Assembly (NCBI RefSeq): GCF_023501975.1
Contig: NZ_JAMFLH010000001.1
Coordinates: forward strand, 247,481 to 311,480
DNA: 64,000 bases
Direction of reading: 5' to 3'
Origin: Altererythrobacter sp. KTW20L
Lineage (GTDB): Bacteria > Pseudomonadota > Alphaproteobacteria > Sphingomonadales > Sphingomonadaceae
Positions 17,813-26,049 of the stretch are shown here, piece by piece (the stretch's first letter is position 1; the number at the start of each line of letters is the position of its first letter). The translations under genes were made by a program, and so were the position numbers. Under the pieces are notes generated by a model. It had not been told where the DNA came from. It searched no databases and saw only the letters and a list, made by a program, of their open reading frames with translations.

Positions 17813-19525
17813 CTATCGCACCAATGGCAAGTCTATCCGCGATCCGCCAAGCCAGCCCTGCACCACGGTAATCTCCGGCGCGGGATCCTCGCGGATTTCC
17901 GCGAGGTTGCGCTGGCGCGGATCGGCTCCGGTGACCACGAAGCGCAGGCGCGATCCCGCCGCAACGCGGCGCGACAAGGGCTGCATGGCGATGGCCAGAT
18001 GGCCGGTTTCACCCACGGTCAGCGGCGCGACATCGAAGGCGCGGCCGGAATGCCACGGCATCCCCAGCGTATCCCACGGCGCTTCGGACACGGCGCGGTG
18101 CGAGATCATCAGACGGCCGAACGACAAGACCTCTACCGTGCCGTCTGCGAGCACTTCCTCCAGATAAACGAACACGTTGGCATCGGGCCGGTCGAGCTTC
18201 ACGGCCAGGTGCGCCACGGGATAACCGGCCAGGTCGAACGGCTGGGCCACCGGGGCCGTGGCATAGGCCAGGCCCCGCTCGGCCAGCGAGGGCGGCCAGA
18301 AGGCGAAATAGGCATCGTCCATCACGTCATAGTCGACGGTGAAGGTGCTCGCCCCCTCGCCGCCGGGAACAGGTGCCAGCGCCAGCCCGCCATCTTCCGC
18401 CGAACCGCCAAGGTAATAGCTGAGCGTATCGCGCGCCGCCCCTGGACGATCATTGCCGCGGACATACTCGCCCTCGCCCCCGCCGGTGTGCCGCCACCAG
18501 GTGACGCGCGGGGCCTGGGCCTCGCCATTATCGGCACCCTTCAGGTGGTGGTCGAAATAGCGCGTGATCTCACCGGTGAAATCGAAGCCTGCAGGTGTCT
18601 GGCAATGGCTGCCCGGCCCGACCAGCAGGCGGCTGCCGAGATTTTCGGCCGCCACAATCACCTGGGCGGTCGGTTCATCCTGCCAGTTGCTCCAGAAATA
18701 GGTCGCGATGCCGGCGTCGCGGATGGTGTCGGCATAGCGCCACATCGCCACCTCGTCCCAGAAGGCATTTCCGGTGAGCGGGGAAACGCTGTCGCGGTAG
18801 GGCATGCCATACCACAGCGCGGCCATCGGCGTGTTGGCGGCGTGCTGGGCCACGGCGGCGCGCAGCAGTTCGCCGTTCGGGTCTGCATCGACCGGAACGC
18901 TGGCGAGATCGTCGGACAGGGGCTCGTCGGGCCGCGTGTTGAACTGGGCGGTGATGCCGCCCTGACGCACGAACTCATACTTGTCCCAGTCGGTCGCCCC
19001 CACGAACACCGCCCGCAGCGATGGCGGCGCAGTGCTGGCCGTGTGCATCACCGACCCGCCGAGGTAGGAACAACCGATCATGCCGACAGCGCCGCTGGAA
19101 AACGGCTGGGCGGCCAGCCATTCGACCAGGTCATGCCCGTCCATCGCTTCGGTCCGGTCCTGGAAGCCCCGGCGTGACCCGAAGGATGCTCCCTTGCCAC
19201 GGATATCGGCCACGGCCACCACATAGCCCGCCCGGATCAGGCTGCGCAGAGCCAGCCCGTCACCCAGAGCGGTTTCCTGCACGTTGCCCTCGGCATCGGT
19301 GAAGCGGGCGCGATAGGGGGTGAAGGCGAAGACCACCGGCAACCGGTCGGTCTCCACGCCCGAAGCATCGGCGGGGCGGTAGATATTGACCGCCAGCCGC
19401 GTGCCATCGCGCACCGGCACATAGAGCGATTGCCGCTCGAATTCGGGATAGTCCTGCGCGCGGGCCGGCAGGGCGATGAGGCACAAGGCGGCGAGCGCCA
19501 TCAGCAGGCGGGTGGGAAATCTCAT
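17813..19525 (-). CDS. CocE/NonD-family exported hydrolase (peptidase S15 fold)
   Basis: A 570-residue protein starting MRFPTRLLMALAALCL with a signal peptide cleaved near PARAQD. GAGAGG precedes the ATG at 19525. The S15/CocE features are VYVPVRDGTRLAVNIYRP-like N terminus, ADIRGKGASFGS, the nucleophile motif GCSYLGG (Ser at about residue 153), TATSD-like Asp region, GPGSHCQTPAGF carrying the His, and a C-terminal jelly-roll domain (residues about 345-565). These enzymes cleave esters or acyl-amino bonds (cocaine esterase, glutaryl-7-ACA acylase). Its upstream gap holds a motif also found at the head of the TRAP/CoA cluster, suggesting it supplies an acid to that cluster. Confidence 0.88.
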   Translation of the reverse strand: MRFPTRLLMALAALCLIALPARAQDYPEFERQSLYVPVRDGTRLAVNIYRPADASGVETDRLPVVFAFTPYRARFTDAEGNVQETALGDGLALRSLIRAGYVVAVADIRGKGASFGSRRGFQDRTEAMDGHDLVEWLAAQPFSSGAVGMIGCSYLGGSVMHTASTAPPSLRAVFVGATDWDKYEFVRQGGITAQFNTRPDEPLSDDLASVPVDADPNGELLRAAVAQHAANTPMAALWYGMPYRDSVSPLTGNAFWDEVAMWRYADTIRDAGIATYFWSNWQDEPTAQVIVAAENLGSRLLVGPGSHCQTPAGFDFTGEITRYFDHHLKGADNGEAQAPRVTWWRHTGGGEGEYVRGNDRPGAARDTLSYYLGGSAEDGGLALAPVPGGEGASTFTVDYDVMDDAYFAFWPPSLAERGLAYATAPVAQPFDLAGYPVAHLAVKLDRPDANVFVYLEEVLADGTVEVLSFGRLMISHRAVSEAPWDTLGMPWHSGRAFDVAPLTVGETGHLAIAMQPLSRRVAAGSRLRFVVTGADPRQRNLAEIREDPAPEITVVQGWLGGSRIDLPLVR

Positions 19526-19581
19526 GGCTATCCTCTCCGGGTGGCAGTTCACTGCTTTATCGCGTGTGCTTCAATCGAATT

Positions 19582-19604
19582 TTGTCCGACAAGATTGTTC
19601 ACAA
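19582..19604. promoter_or_regulatory. Candidate GntR operator upstream of the CocE-type hydrolase
   Basis: The 97-base gap between the CoA-transferase stop and the hydrolase start holds TTGTCCGACAA (19582-19592), which matches the TNGTNNNACNA form of FadR-type GntR operators, directly followed by TTGTTCACAA (19595-19604). The internal 15-mer at 19589-19603 differs by one base from 31729-31743 in the GntR divergent promoter. Both lie in the only sizeable gaps around this cluster. Confidence 0.5.
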
Positions 19605-19622
19605 TCCGCGGGCCGTCCGCAA

Positions 19623-20783
19623 TCACCCCTCGTCGGACGCCAGCCAGTCGAGGATTTCGACGCGGTTCTGGTCGATCCTGGGCGGCGGCTCGGTGGTGCC
19701 GGGACAGCCCGGCTCCATGCGGAAACCGGCATTCGGCACGGCGATCCGCCCTGTTCCCGGCATGTCCTCCAGCGCAATATCGAGCAGGCCCGCCGGGCTG
19801 CACAGTTCGACCGCCTCGTCCACCCGCCGGATCATGCCACAGGGAATACCTGCCTCGCTGAGTTCGCGTTCCCACTCGACCGCCGGGCGTGTGGCGAAAA
19901 TTGCACGCAGCTGGTCCGACATCGCGGCAAAATTCGCCCGCCTGAGGTCGGCCGTGGCAAAGCGTTCATCGGTCAGCCAGTCGGGCCGCCCGAGCAGCTT
20001 CGCCAGGGCCGCGAACTGGTTGTCCTGCACCACGCCCAGCGAGATGTGCCGCGCGTCTGCGGTCTCGAAAAGGCCGGCGGTCGGCAGCTCGGAATAGCCG
20101 GTATTGCCCAGCCGCTGCAGCGCCTTGCCGGTGACGAGGTATGGCGTAAGCGCCGAAGTCATGAAGGCCATCGAGGCATCGAGCATGGACACGTCGATGA
20201 AAGCTCCCTCGCCCGTCCGCGCCTTTTGCATCAGTGCGCCAAGGATTGCCACGGCGGCGGTCTGGCCGGTCAGGGTATCGACAATGGGAAAGCCCACGCG
20301 GACCGGCGGATCGCCTTCCGCGCCGCTCAGCAACATCATGCCGCTGGTCGCCTGGATGATATTGTCGATCGCCGGCCAGTCGCGCTGCGGGCCTTCCTGG
20401 CCATAGCCGGACACCGAACAGAACACGATATCGGGCTTCAGTTCGCGCACCACGTCATAACCGAGACCCAGCCGGGAAATCACGCCGGGGCGAAAGTTTT
20501 CCAGCAGCACATCGCTGCGGGCCACGATCTGGCGGGCAATCTCCAGCTCCTCCGGATCCTTCAGGTCGAGCGCGATGCTCTTCTTGCCGACATTGGCGGC
20601 AATGAAGGCGGGCGCCATGCCATCGAAATCGCGGTTGGAACCATAGTTGCGGAACTGGTCGCCCTTGCGCGTTTCGATCTTGATGACTTCTGCTCCCATC
20701 AGCCGCAGCAAGTGGCTGGCAAAGGGGCCGGCCATGACATGGCTGAAATCGGCAATGCGGATCCCCGCAAGCGGCTGGGTCAC
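19623..20783 (-). CDS. CaiB/BaiF (class III) CoA-transferase
   Basis: A 386-residue enzyme with the family N terminus PLAGIRIADFSHVMAGPFAS, LMGAEVIKIE, NVGKKSIALDLK, DVLLENFRPGV and the segment GFPIVDTLTGQTAA, whose Asp is the likely acyl-accepting residue. RTGEGAFIDVSMLD follows. The start is the GTG at 20783, which forms a GTGA overlap with the stop of the DctP gene; ATG at 20798 would lie within that gene. Class III transferases move CoA between carboxylates with strict substrate choice, so the enzyme should activate or recycle the acid imported by the TRAP system. It is the last gene of the nine-gene unit. Confidence 0.9.
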   Translation of the reverse strand: MTQPLAGIRIADFSHVMAGPFASHLLRLMGAEVIKIETRKGDQFRNYGSNRDFDGMAPAFIAANVGKKSIALDLKDPEELEIARQIVARSDVLLENFRPGVISRLGLGYDVVRELKPDIVFCSVSGYGQEGPQRDWPAIDNIIQATSGMMLLSGAEGDPPVRVGFPIVDTLTGQTAAVAILGALMQKARTGEGAFIDVSMLDASMAFMTSALTPYLVTGKALQRLGNTGYSELPTAGLFETADARHISLGVVQDNQFAALAKLLGRPDWLTDERFATADLRRANFAAMSDQLRAIFATRPAVEWERELSEAGIPCGMIRRVDEAVELCSPAGLLDIALEDMPGTGRIAVPNAGFRMEPGCPGTTEPPPRIDQNRVEILDWLASDEG

Positions 20784-21808
20784 GAAATGTCTCCACAATC
20801 GACCTGGTCACGGCCGGTAACAGTTGAACGGGCGAACTGGAACGCAGCCAGGCCGTCGATCCCGAAACGCGACAGGCGGCGGGCATTTTCCTCGCCATCG
20901 CGCAGATAGAGCGCGTCGAACGCCTGCTGGTCCTCGGCGCTGGCCTGGGCATAGACGATCCTGCCTTCGCCCGCTTCGCGCCCGACAGCTTCGGAGGCGC
21001 GGATTTCCTCGGCCAGGGCGGCTTCCCACACGGCCGTGCTGCGTTCGAGCAGGGCGCGGTCGGCGGGCGACAGCGTGTTCCACCGGTCCTCGCCCATGGC
21101 GCGCGCAGGATAGGCACCACGCGGGATCTTTATCTCGTAGTAGTACTTCGCCACTTCCGCGAAGTGCAGCGCGCGGAAGGTGTCGGTCGGGGCCACCACA
21201 CCGTCGAGCACGCCCTTGGCCAGCGCGGAATAGGTATCGCCCATCGGCATGTTGACCGGGTCTGCCCCCAGGTTGCGCAGCACCGGCATCAGTTCGGTCG
21301 GTGCACGGATGCGCAGGCCGCGCAGGTCTTCCAGGCTGTGCACCGGGCGGTTGCGGGTGAGCACGCCCGGCAGCAGTCCGCCCTGCACCGCCAGCACCTT
21401 CAGCCCCGCCAGTTCCTTGCCGATCTGGTCGATGTTGGCTTCCATGCAGCGATAGAGCGCGACCTGCGTCTCCACGCTGTCGGCACCGCTGTAGAAGCCG
21501 GTATGGATGCGCAGCAGGTGCGTTCCGCCGCGGACATAAATGGGCGTGATCAGGCCGATATCGGCCACGCCGTGGCGCAGTTCCTCCATCGACATGTCGG
21601 CCGACAGCAACTTGCCCGACCAGATCGGCCGGATACGCAGAGTGCCGTCGGATTCAGCCTCGACCCAGTCAATCCAGCGCTGGTCGGCCCGGCTGAAAGG
21701 GTGGGTCGGCGGATACGGGGTGGCATAGCTGAGTTCTGTCACGCCTTCGGGGATCGGGCGCGAGCAGGCCGCCAGCAGCAGCAGGCAGATGAGGGCGAAC
21801 AGTCTCAC
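20780..21808 (-). CDS. dctP: TRAP transporter solute-binding protein DctP, predicted lipoprotein
   Basis: A 342-residue DctP-family protein: LSYATPYPPTHPF, LRHGVADIGLITPIY, LEDLRGLRIRAPTELMPVL (with the conserved Arg that binds the substrate carboxylate) and LAKGVLDGVVAPTDTF. Its N terminus MRLFALICLLLLAAC is a lipoprotein signal, whereas most Gram-negative DctP proteins are free in the periplasm. The GTG start (21808) overlaps the upstream dehydratase-like gene by GTGA and its stop overlaps the CoA-transferase by GTGA. The gene is split from its dctQM partners by three enzyme genes, an uncommon order. The ligand is expected to be an organic acid. Confidence 0.9.
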   Translation of the reverse strand: MRLFALICLLLLAACSRPIPEGVTELSYATPYPPTHPFSRADQRWIDWVEAESDGTLRIRPIWSGKLLSADMSMEELRHGVADIGLITPIYVRGGTHLLRIHTGFYSGADSVETQVALYRCMEANIDQIGKELAGLKVLAVQGGLLPGVLTRNRPVHSLEDLRGLRIRAPTELMPVLRNLGADPVNMPMGDTYSALAKGVLDGVVAPTDTFRALHFAEVAKYYYEIKIPRGAYPARAMGEDRWNTLSPADRALLERSTAVWEAALAEEIRASEAVGREAGEGRIVYAQASAEDQQAFDALYLRDGEENARRLSRFGIDGLAAFQFARSTVTGRDQVDCGDIS

Positions 21809-23091
21809 GTGAGCCCCCGCTGTTCGAGGAAATCCGCCACCATCCCGACCATCTTGTCATGATCCCAGATCTTGGCATCGACCATGTCGGCATCGATCAT
21901 CAGCACGGGGACACCGGCCTGTTCCAGCGCCAGCGCGGTCAGCTTGTTGCCCGATTGCGACAGGCGGTTGTCGGGCGGCAGCAGGATGACCACCGCGTCA
22001 ATGCCGCAGCGTTCCGCTTCCGAAACCATCCAGCCGCTCATCCACGGCGGGAGGTGCAGTGTCTCGTTCATGCTGGCGACGCGGCTGGCCAGCGCCTCCA
22101 TCGGGCTGCCCTGCAGCTCGCGGATATAGGCCGGGCCGGCAAAGGGCATGTACATCGACCAGACAAACACCGCGCCGAGCTTTTCCTCCAGCGACTGATA
22201 GAACCCCGGATCGTGCCACACGCCCGCGCCGATCCACATCAGCCGCAGCTTTTCGTTGGTCGAAGCGCCCTCGCCCGCGGCAATCTTCTCCAGCACCTGG
22301 TCGCGGAACTTTTTCGCATGGGCAACGGCCCAGTCGGAGCCCCGGTGCCATTGCGGGATCATGGTATTGGGCATCTGTTCGGCGATCGAGACCGGGCACG
22401 GCCGGGCATTGCCGATCGCTTGCGCGGCTTCCCAGATATAGCCTTCCTGCACGTTGATCTGTTCCATCAGGTGGTGGAACTTCGCCTCGTCGAACTTTCG
22501 TCCGGTGCGGTTTTCCAGCAGGGCGATCAGGTCGTGCATCTCGCGCACCATCAGGGCGATGCGGTCGGGCTGGTACACCCGCCGCCAGTCATCGCGCGCG
22601 TGGAGGAACCAGTCGGGGTCCTTGTCGGTCCAGGCAGGCGCTTCCATCGGGAAGAACTCGCTGCCCAGCGCTTCTGCCCACAGGCCGAACACCTGCTGGA
22701 TGCAGTCGCAGGTCAGCCGCGCCACCAGTACGGTCGGTTGCGGCAGGCCGCCCCACGGTGCGCGCTCGGGATCGTTCGCCAGGGTGCAGGCCAGGCCGAG
22801 CGAGCAGTATTTGCAGCTGTTTTCCGGAAAACCCTTGGCGGTCATCGCATCGAAGTATTCAGCCGAAAGCTGCTTGGCCGAGATATAGGCCGACCACCAC
22901 TGGTTGGTGACGATGGGAATATCCATCGCGTGGAACAGCTCGTGCGGGGTATCGGCCTGGACGATGGCATAGGGCTCGCGGTCTTCCACCACGCGGCGGC
23001 GCAGTTCCGCACCGAACGCCTTCTGGTAGGCGGTCGCCTCGGCCGTGCAGGCCAGCGTTTTGCGGCTGCGCTGGTTGGCGGTCACGCTCAA
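21805..23091 (-). CDS. 2-hydroxyacyl-CoA dehydratase / benzoyl-CoA reductase-like subunit (larger)
   Basis: A 428-residue HgdB/BcrB-type protein. Visible are FHAMDIPIVTNQWWSAYISA, the Cys-rich ENSCKYCSLGLAC, VARLTCDCIQQVFGLW, RMIALMVREMHDLI-like helix, and the C-terminal AGVPVLMIDADMVD. Classic members ligate a 4Fe-4S cluster with Cys residues; here candidate ligands are present in the middle of the protein, but the late Cys seen in HgdB-type proteins appears to be replaced in ILLPPDNRLSQ. It overlaps its neighbours by ATGA and GTGA. An ATP-dependent activator (HgdC/BadF type) is not present nearby. The reaction, dehydration or reduction of a CoA thioester, is an inference from the family. 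Confidence 0.75.
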   Translation of the reverse strand: MSVTANQRSRKTLACTAEATAYQKAFGAELRRRVVEDREPYAIVQADTPHELFHAMDIPIVTNQWWSAYISAKQLSAEYFDAMTAKGFPENSCKYCSLGLACTLANDPERAPWGGLPQPTVLVARLTCDCIQQVFGLWAEALGSEFFPMEAPAWTDKDPDWFLHARDDWRRVYQPDRIALMVREMHDLIALLENRTGRKFDEAKFHHLMEQINVQEGYIWEAAQAIGNARPCPVSIAEQMPNTMIPQWHRGSDWAVAHAKKFRDQVLEKIAAGEGASTNEKLRLMWIGAGVWHDPGFYQSLEEKLGAVFVWSMYMPFAGPAYIRELQGSPMEALASRVASMNETLHLPPWMSGWMVSEAERCGIDAVVILLPPDNRLSQSGNKLTALALEQAGVPVLMIDADMVDAKIWDHDKMVGMVADFLEQRGLT

Positions 23092-25172
23092 TGGAATACT
23101 CCTTCGCCATCGAGGCGTTCGACTTCGTCCTGCGACAGGTCACAGATGCGGCGCGCGACCTGGAAGCTGTGTTCGCCCATGCCCGGCGCGCGGAACGGGG
23201 CCAGTGTATCGTGCGAGAAGCGCATCGGCGTGGCCATGTGGCCGAAGGGCCCCAGCACCTGGTGTTCCAGCATGACCAGCGCCTCGCGGGCGGCAATCTG
23301 CGGGTCGTTCTCCATCAGGTCCGCGCAATCCTGCAATGCGCCTGCGGCAATCCCCGCGGCCTGCAATTGCTCGGCAATGGCCTTGTCCTCGCGGGTGGAT
23401 GTCCAGGCGGCGATATCCGGCCCGGTGATAGCTTCGAGCGCCGCGCGCTGGTCCGCGTCTGCCAGGCTGATCGCCACCCAGCGGTCATCGCCAGCGGCGG
23501 GGAACACGTCCTGGAACCACACCGCCGGGTCGGCATTGCCGGACCGCAGCGGCCGCTCGCCGCTTTTCGCAAGTGCAAGGTAGTCGCGCATCTGCTGGAC
23601 GCAGATCTCGTACATGCTGGCGTCGATATGGCACCCGCGCCCGGTCTCGCGCCGGTATTGCAGCGCGGCGGCGACATGGCCCGCCATGACGAAGGGCACG
23701 ATCACGTCACCATAGGGGACCGCGCCGGGGATCACCGGATTGCCGTCGCGGAACCCGGTCAGGAAGGTGCGGCCCGACAGTGCGCCGCCGGTGCCGTCCA
23801 CGCCCCATTCCTGCGCCAGTGGCCCGGTCTGGCCGAAAACGCTGCCCGAGACCATGACCACGCCGGGATTGCGCTGCGACAGGCTGTCATAATCCAGCCC
23901 CAGCTTAGCCATCGTGCCGGGCGAGAAGTTCTCCACCACCACATCGGCCCAGTCGACCAGCGGATCGATCAGCTTGCGCGATCCGGGTTGCTTGAGATTG
24001 AGGGTGAGCGATTTCTTCGACGTGTTGAGATGCGCGAACCACGGCTTGTCATCCAGACTCTTGGCCGTGGAAGCCGATACCTGCACGTCCATGCGCGACA
24101 GGTCCGGGCGGCTGCGGCTCTCGATCTTGACCACTTCGGCGCCCAGGTCACCCAGCGTCTTGGTGGTGATCGAGCCGACCAGTGCCCAGGCGAAATCGAG
24201 CACTTTCACGCCTGACAGGGGCCCGGGCCGCTCGCCGGTATGGATGGCGGGAGCCGCACCCTGGCGGCCTTCGCGGATCACGGCAAATCGTTCGGGCAGG
24301 CCATCGGGCGCGTCGAGGAAACCGCGAGCCTTCAGGTGCTGGTCGGCCAGCACATCCGCCGGTTCGTTTACCACGCAGGCATTGATCCCCCGGCGGCGGC
24401 CCTCGGTGGCGATCTCGGCCTTGGTGCGGCTGGCGAAGAACGCCGCTATCGCGGCCTGCCACACAGCACGCGTTTCGGCAGGCAGGGTGGATCGGTTGTA
24501 GGCCAGCCAGTCCACATCGCGCATCGGGTTGTCGAACCCGGCCTCGTCCATCCAGGCGGACAGCGCGGCATTGGCAGGCGCGCCCAGCCGTCCGGTCATC
24601 AGCGCATGGAAGCACCAGCCATCGGCCAGTTGCCAGATAACTTGCACCGTCACCTTGCCGTAATTGATGCAGCCGCCCGCGCGATCAAGGCTGCGGTGGT
24701 CGAACTGCCAGACCAGCACGCCGTTTACGTTGCGGCTCATTGCCACCTGCTGGATCGACACGTCCACGTGCTGGCCCTGCCCATGGGTGCCGCGGGCATG
24801 GTGAGCCGCCATGGCCCCTGCGCCTGCCACCATGTCGGCATGGAAGGTACAGGCATCGCCCGCTTCCTTCACCGGCTTCTGCCCCGGCTCGCCCGTCAGT
24901 CGGAGCGTCCCGCCCATGGCCGAGGCAACCAGTTCGCCGCCCTTCCAGTGCGAACGCGGCCCGCCAGAGCCGAACGGCGTGACCGAAACATGGATCGCGT
25001 CGGCACCAATGGGCAAGTCCGCGCACGCCTCCTGCCCCAGGTCGTCGATCACGAAGCTGGCGCCTTCGACCGAGCCGCTCAGCTCCGCGCCGAGCGAGGC
25101 AAGATAGCGGGCAAGCGGGCGATCGGCCATCTGGCCCAGCACGGCCACGCGGTGTCCGGTGAGCGGCTTCAT
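23088..25172 (-). CDS. Fused double CaiB/BaiF CoA-transferase (694 residues)
   Basis: Two class III CoA-transferase modules lie in one chain. The first (about residues 1-305) shows a shortened Rossmann N terminus, FGSGGPRSHWKGGELVAS, the Asp candidate in TFHADMVAGAG and QGQHVDVSIQQ. The second (about 325-690) is complete: LSGVKVLDFAWALVGS, LGDLGAEVVKIESRSRP, LNTSKKSLTLNLKQ, DVVVENFSPGTM, VPYGDVIVPFVMAGH (Asp candidate) and GRGCHIDASMYE. Normal members are about 400 residues and act as interlocked dimers, so this is a covalent pseudo-dimer in which one site may be inactive. It overlaps both flanking dehydratase-like genes by ATGA. Confidence 0.88.
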   Translation of the reverse strand: MKPLTGHRVAVLGQMADRPLARYLASLGAELSGSVEGASFVIDDLGQEACADLPIGADAIHVSVTPFGSGGPRSHWKGGELVASAMGGTLRLTGEPGQKPVKEAGDACTFHADMVAGAGAMAAHHARGTHGQGQHVDVSIQQVAMSRNVNGVLVWQFDHRSLDRAGGCINYGKVTVQVIWQLADGWCFHALMTGRLGAPANAALSAWMDEAGFDNPMRDVDWLAYNRSTLPAETRAVWQAAIAAFFASRTKAEIATEGRRRGINACVVNEPADVLADQHLKARGFLDAPDGLPERFAVIREGRQGAAPAIHTGERPGPLSGVKVLDFAWALVGSITTKTLGDLGAEVVKIESRSRPDLSRMDVQVSASTAKSLDDKPWFAHLNTSKKSLTLNLKQPGSRKLIDPLVDWADVVVENFSPGTMAKLGLDYDSLSQRNPGVVMVSGSVFGQTGPLAQEWGVDGTGGALSGRTFLTGFRDGNPVIPGAVPYGDVIVPFVMAGHVAAALQYRRETGRGCHIDASMYEICVQQMRDYLALAKSGERPLRSGNADPAVWFQDVFPAAGDDRWVAISLADADQRAALEAITGPDIAAWTSTREDKAIAEQLQAAGIAAGALQDCADLMENDPQIAAREALVMLEHQVLGPFGHMATPMRFSHDTLAPFRAPGMGEHSFQVARRICDLSQDEVERLDGEGVFH

Positions 25173-26047
25173 GGGGTGATCTCCGAAAGGAATGCGGTAA
25201 TTTCAGCGGCAGCGCCATCGCGCGCCAGCCAGTCGCGGCGGGTCAGGACCAGTGCCGGCACGCCCGCTTCATCGAGCGCACGGCGTTCGGCCGGGAGGTG
25301 CCAGCACTGTGCCTCCTCCTCCTCGATCCGCCACAGGACCACGGCACTCGCACTGCAAGCATCGATGGCGGCGCGCAGGCGGGTTGCCGGATCGGCAAAG
25401 CTGCGCGAGCCGCTTTGCCGCGCGTGCATTCCGCGGGCGATAGCCAGCGCAGGGTCGCCGCTTGCCTCGGCCACCGGCTCGCCCAGATCGGCCCAGTCCT
25501 CGGCCAGCGTCCGTCCAACCGGCACGAAGCCCTGTGCGGCGATGGCGCGGTGCAGGCGGTCATCCGGCGGCGGGGTTCCGGCAAGCAGGCAGCGCTTGCC
25601 ATCGGCCAGGGCGGGAACGCTATCCCGGCGCTGGTTGGTGGCCACGATCGCCGCTTCCAGCGCCTCGTCACCCACGCCAAGACGCTGCGCGAGTTTGCGC
25701 ACTGCGTCTGCCGTGCGATCCACACTGCTGGCGCGGGGGATCTTGGCAATGTCGCAGATCAGCGGTTCCGGCCCTGCCAGCAGCCCGCGCCGCTGCAATT
25801 CGCAGATGTAGTAATAGAGCCGCTGCGAGGTATCGTCGGCCCGGCTGAACAACACCGCCTCCAGCCCATCATAGGCATGTTCCGCCCAACCTTCGACCAC
25901 CGCGAAGGCCCAGGGGGCGAACTTGCTTTCGACCCATTGTAGCGCCTGCGGCGTCTCGCGCTCCGGATCGAACGCAATGGGCCCAGCGTGGCACGCGGCG
26001 GCCAGCAGCACTTCATGGGGCAGGTCGGGGCCGGCAATCGCAATCAA
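25169..26047 (-). CDS. 2-hydroxyacyl-CoA dehydratase-like subunit (smaller)
   Basis: A roughly 292-residue protein with the HgdB-like signs LFSRADDTSQRLYYYICEL, GPEPLICDIAKIPRASS and AGVPALVLTRRDW. The first cluster Cys of the family (SSCD) is replaced by RADD, so this chain may bind no Fe-S cluster of its own, or a different one. I place the start at the TTG at 26047, preceded by GGGGAA; a GTG at 26077 would overlap dctM by 28 bases and has no ribosome site. It overlaps the fused CoA-transferase by ATGA. It is expected to form a heterodimer with the larger subunit two genes downstream. Confidence 0.65.
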   Translation of the reverse strand: MIAIAGPDLPHEVLLAAACHAGPIAFDPERETPQALQWVESKFAPWAFAVVEGWAEHAYDGLEAVLFSRADDTSQRLYYYICELQRRGLLAGPEPLICDIAKIPRASSVDRTADAVRKLAQRLGVGDEALEAAIVATNQRRDSVPALADGKRCLLAGTPPPDDRLHRAIAAQGFVPVGRTLAEDWADLGEPVAEASGDPALAIARGMHARQSGSRSFADPATRLRAAIDACSASAVVLWRIEEEEAQCWHLPAERRALDEAGVPALVLTRRDWLARDGAAAEITAFLSEITP

Positions 26048-26049
26048 GG

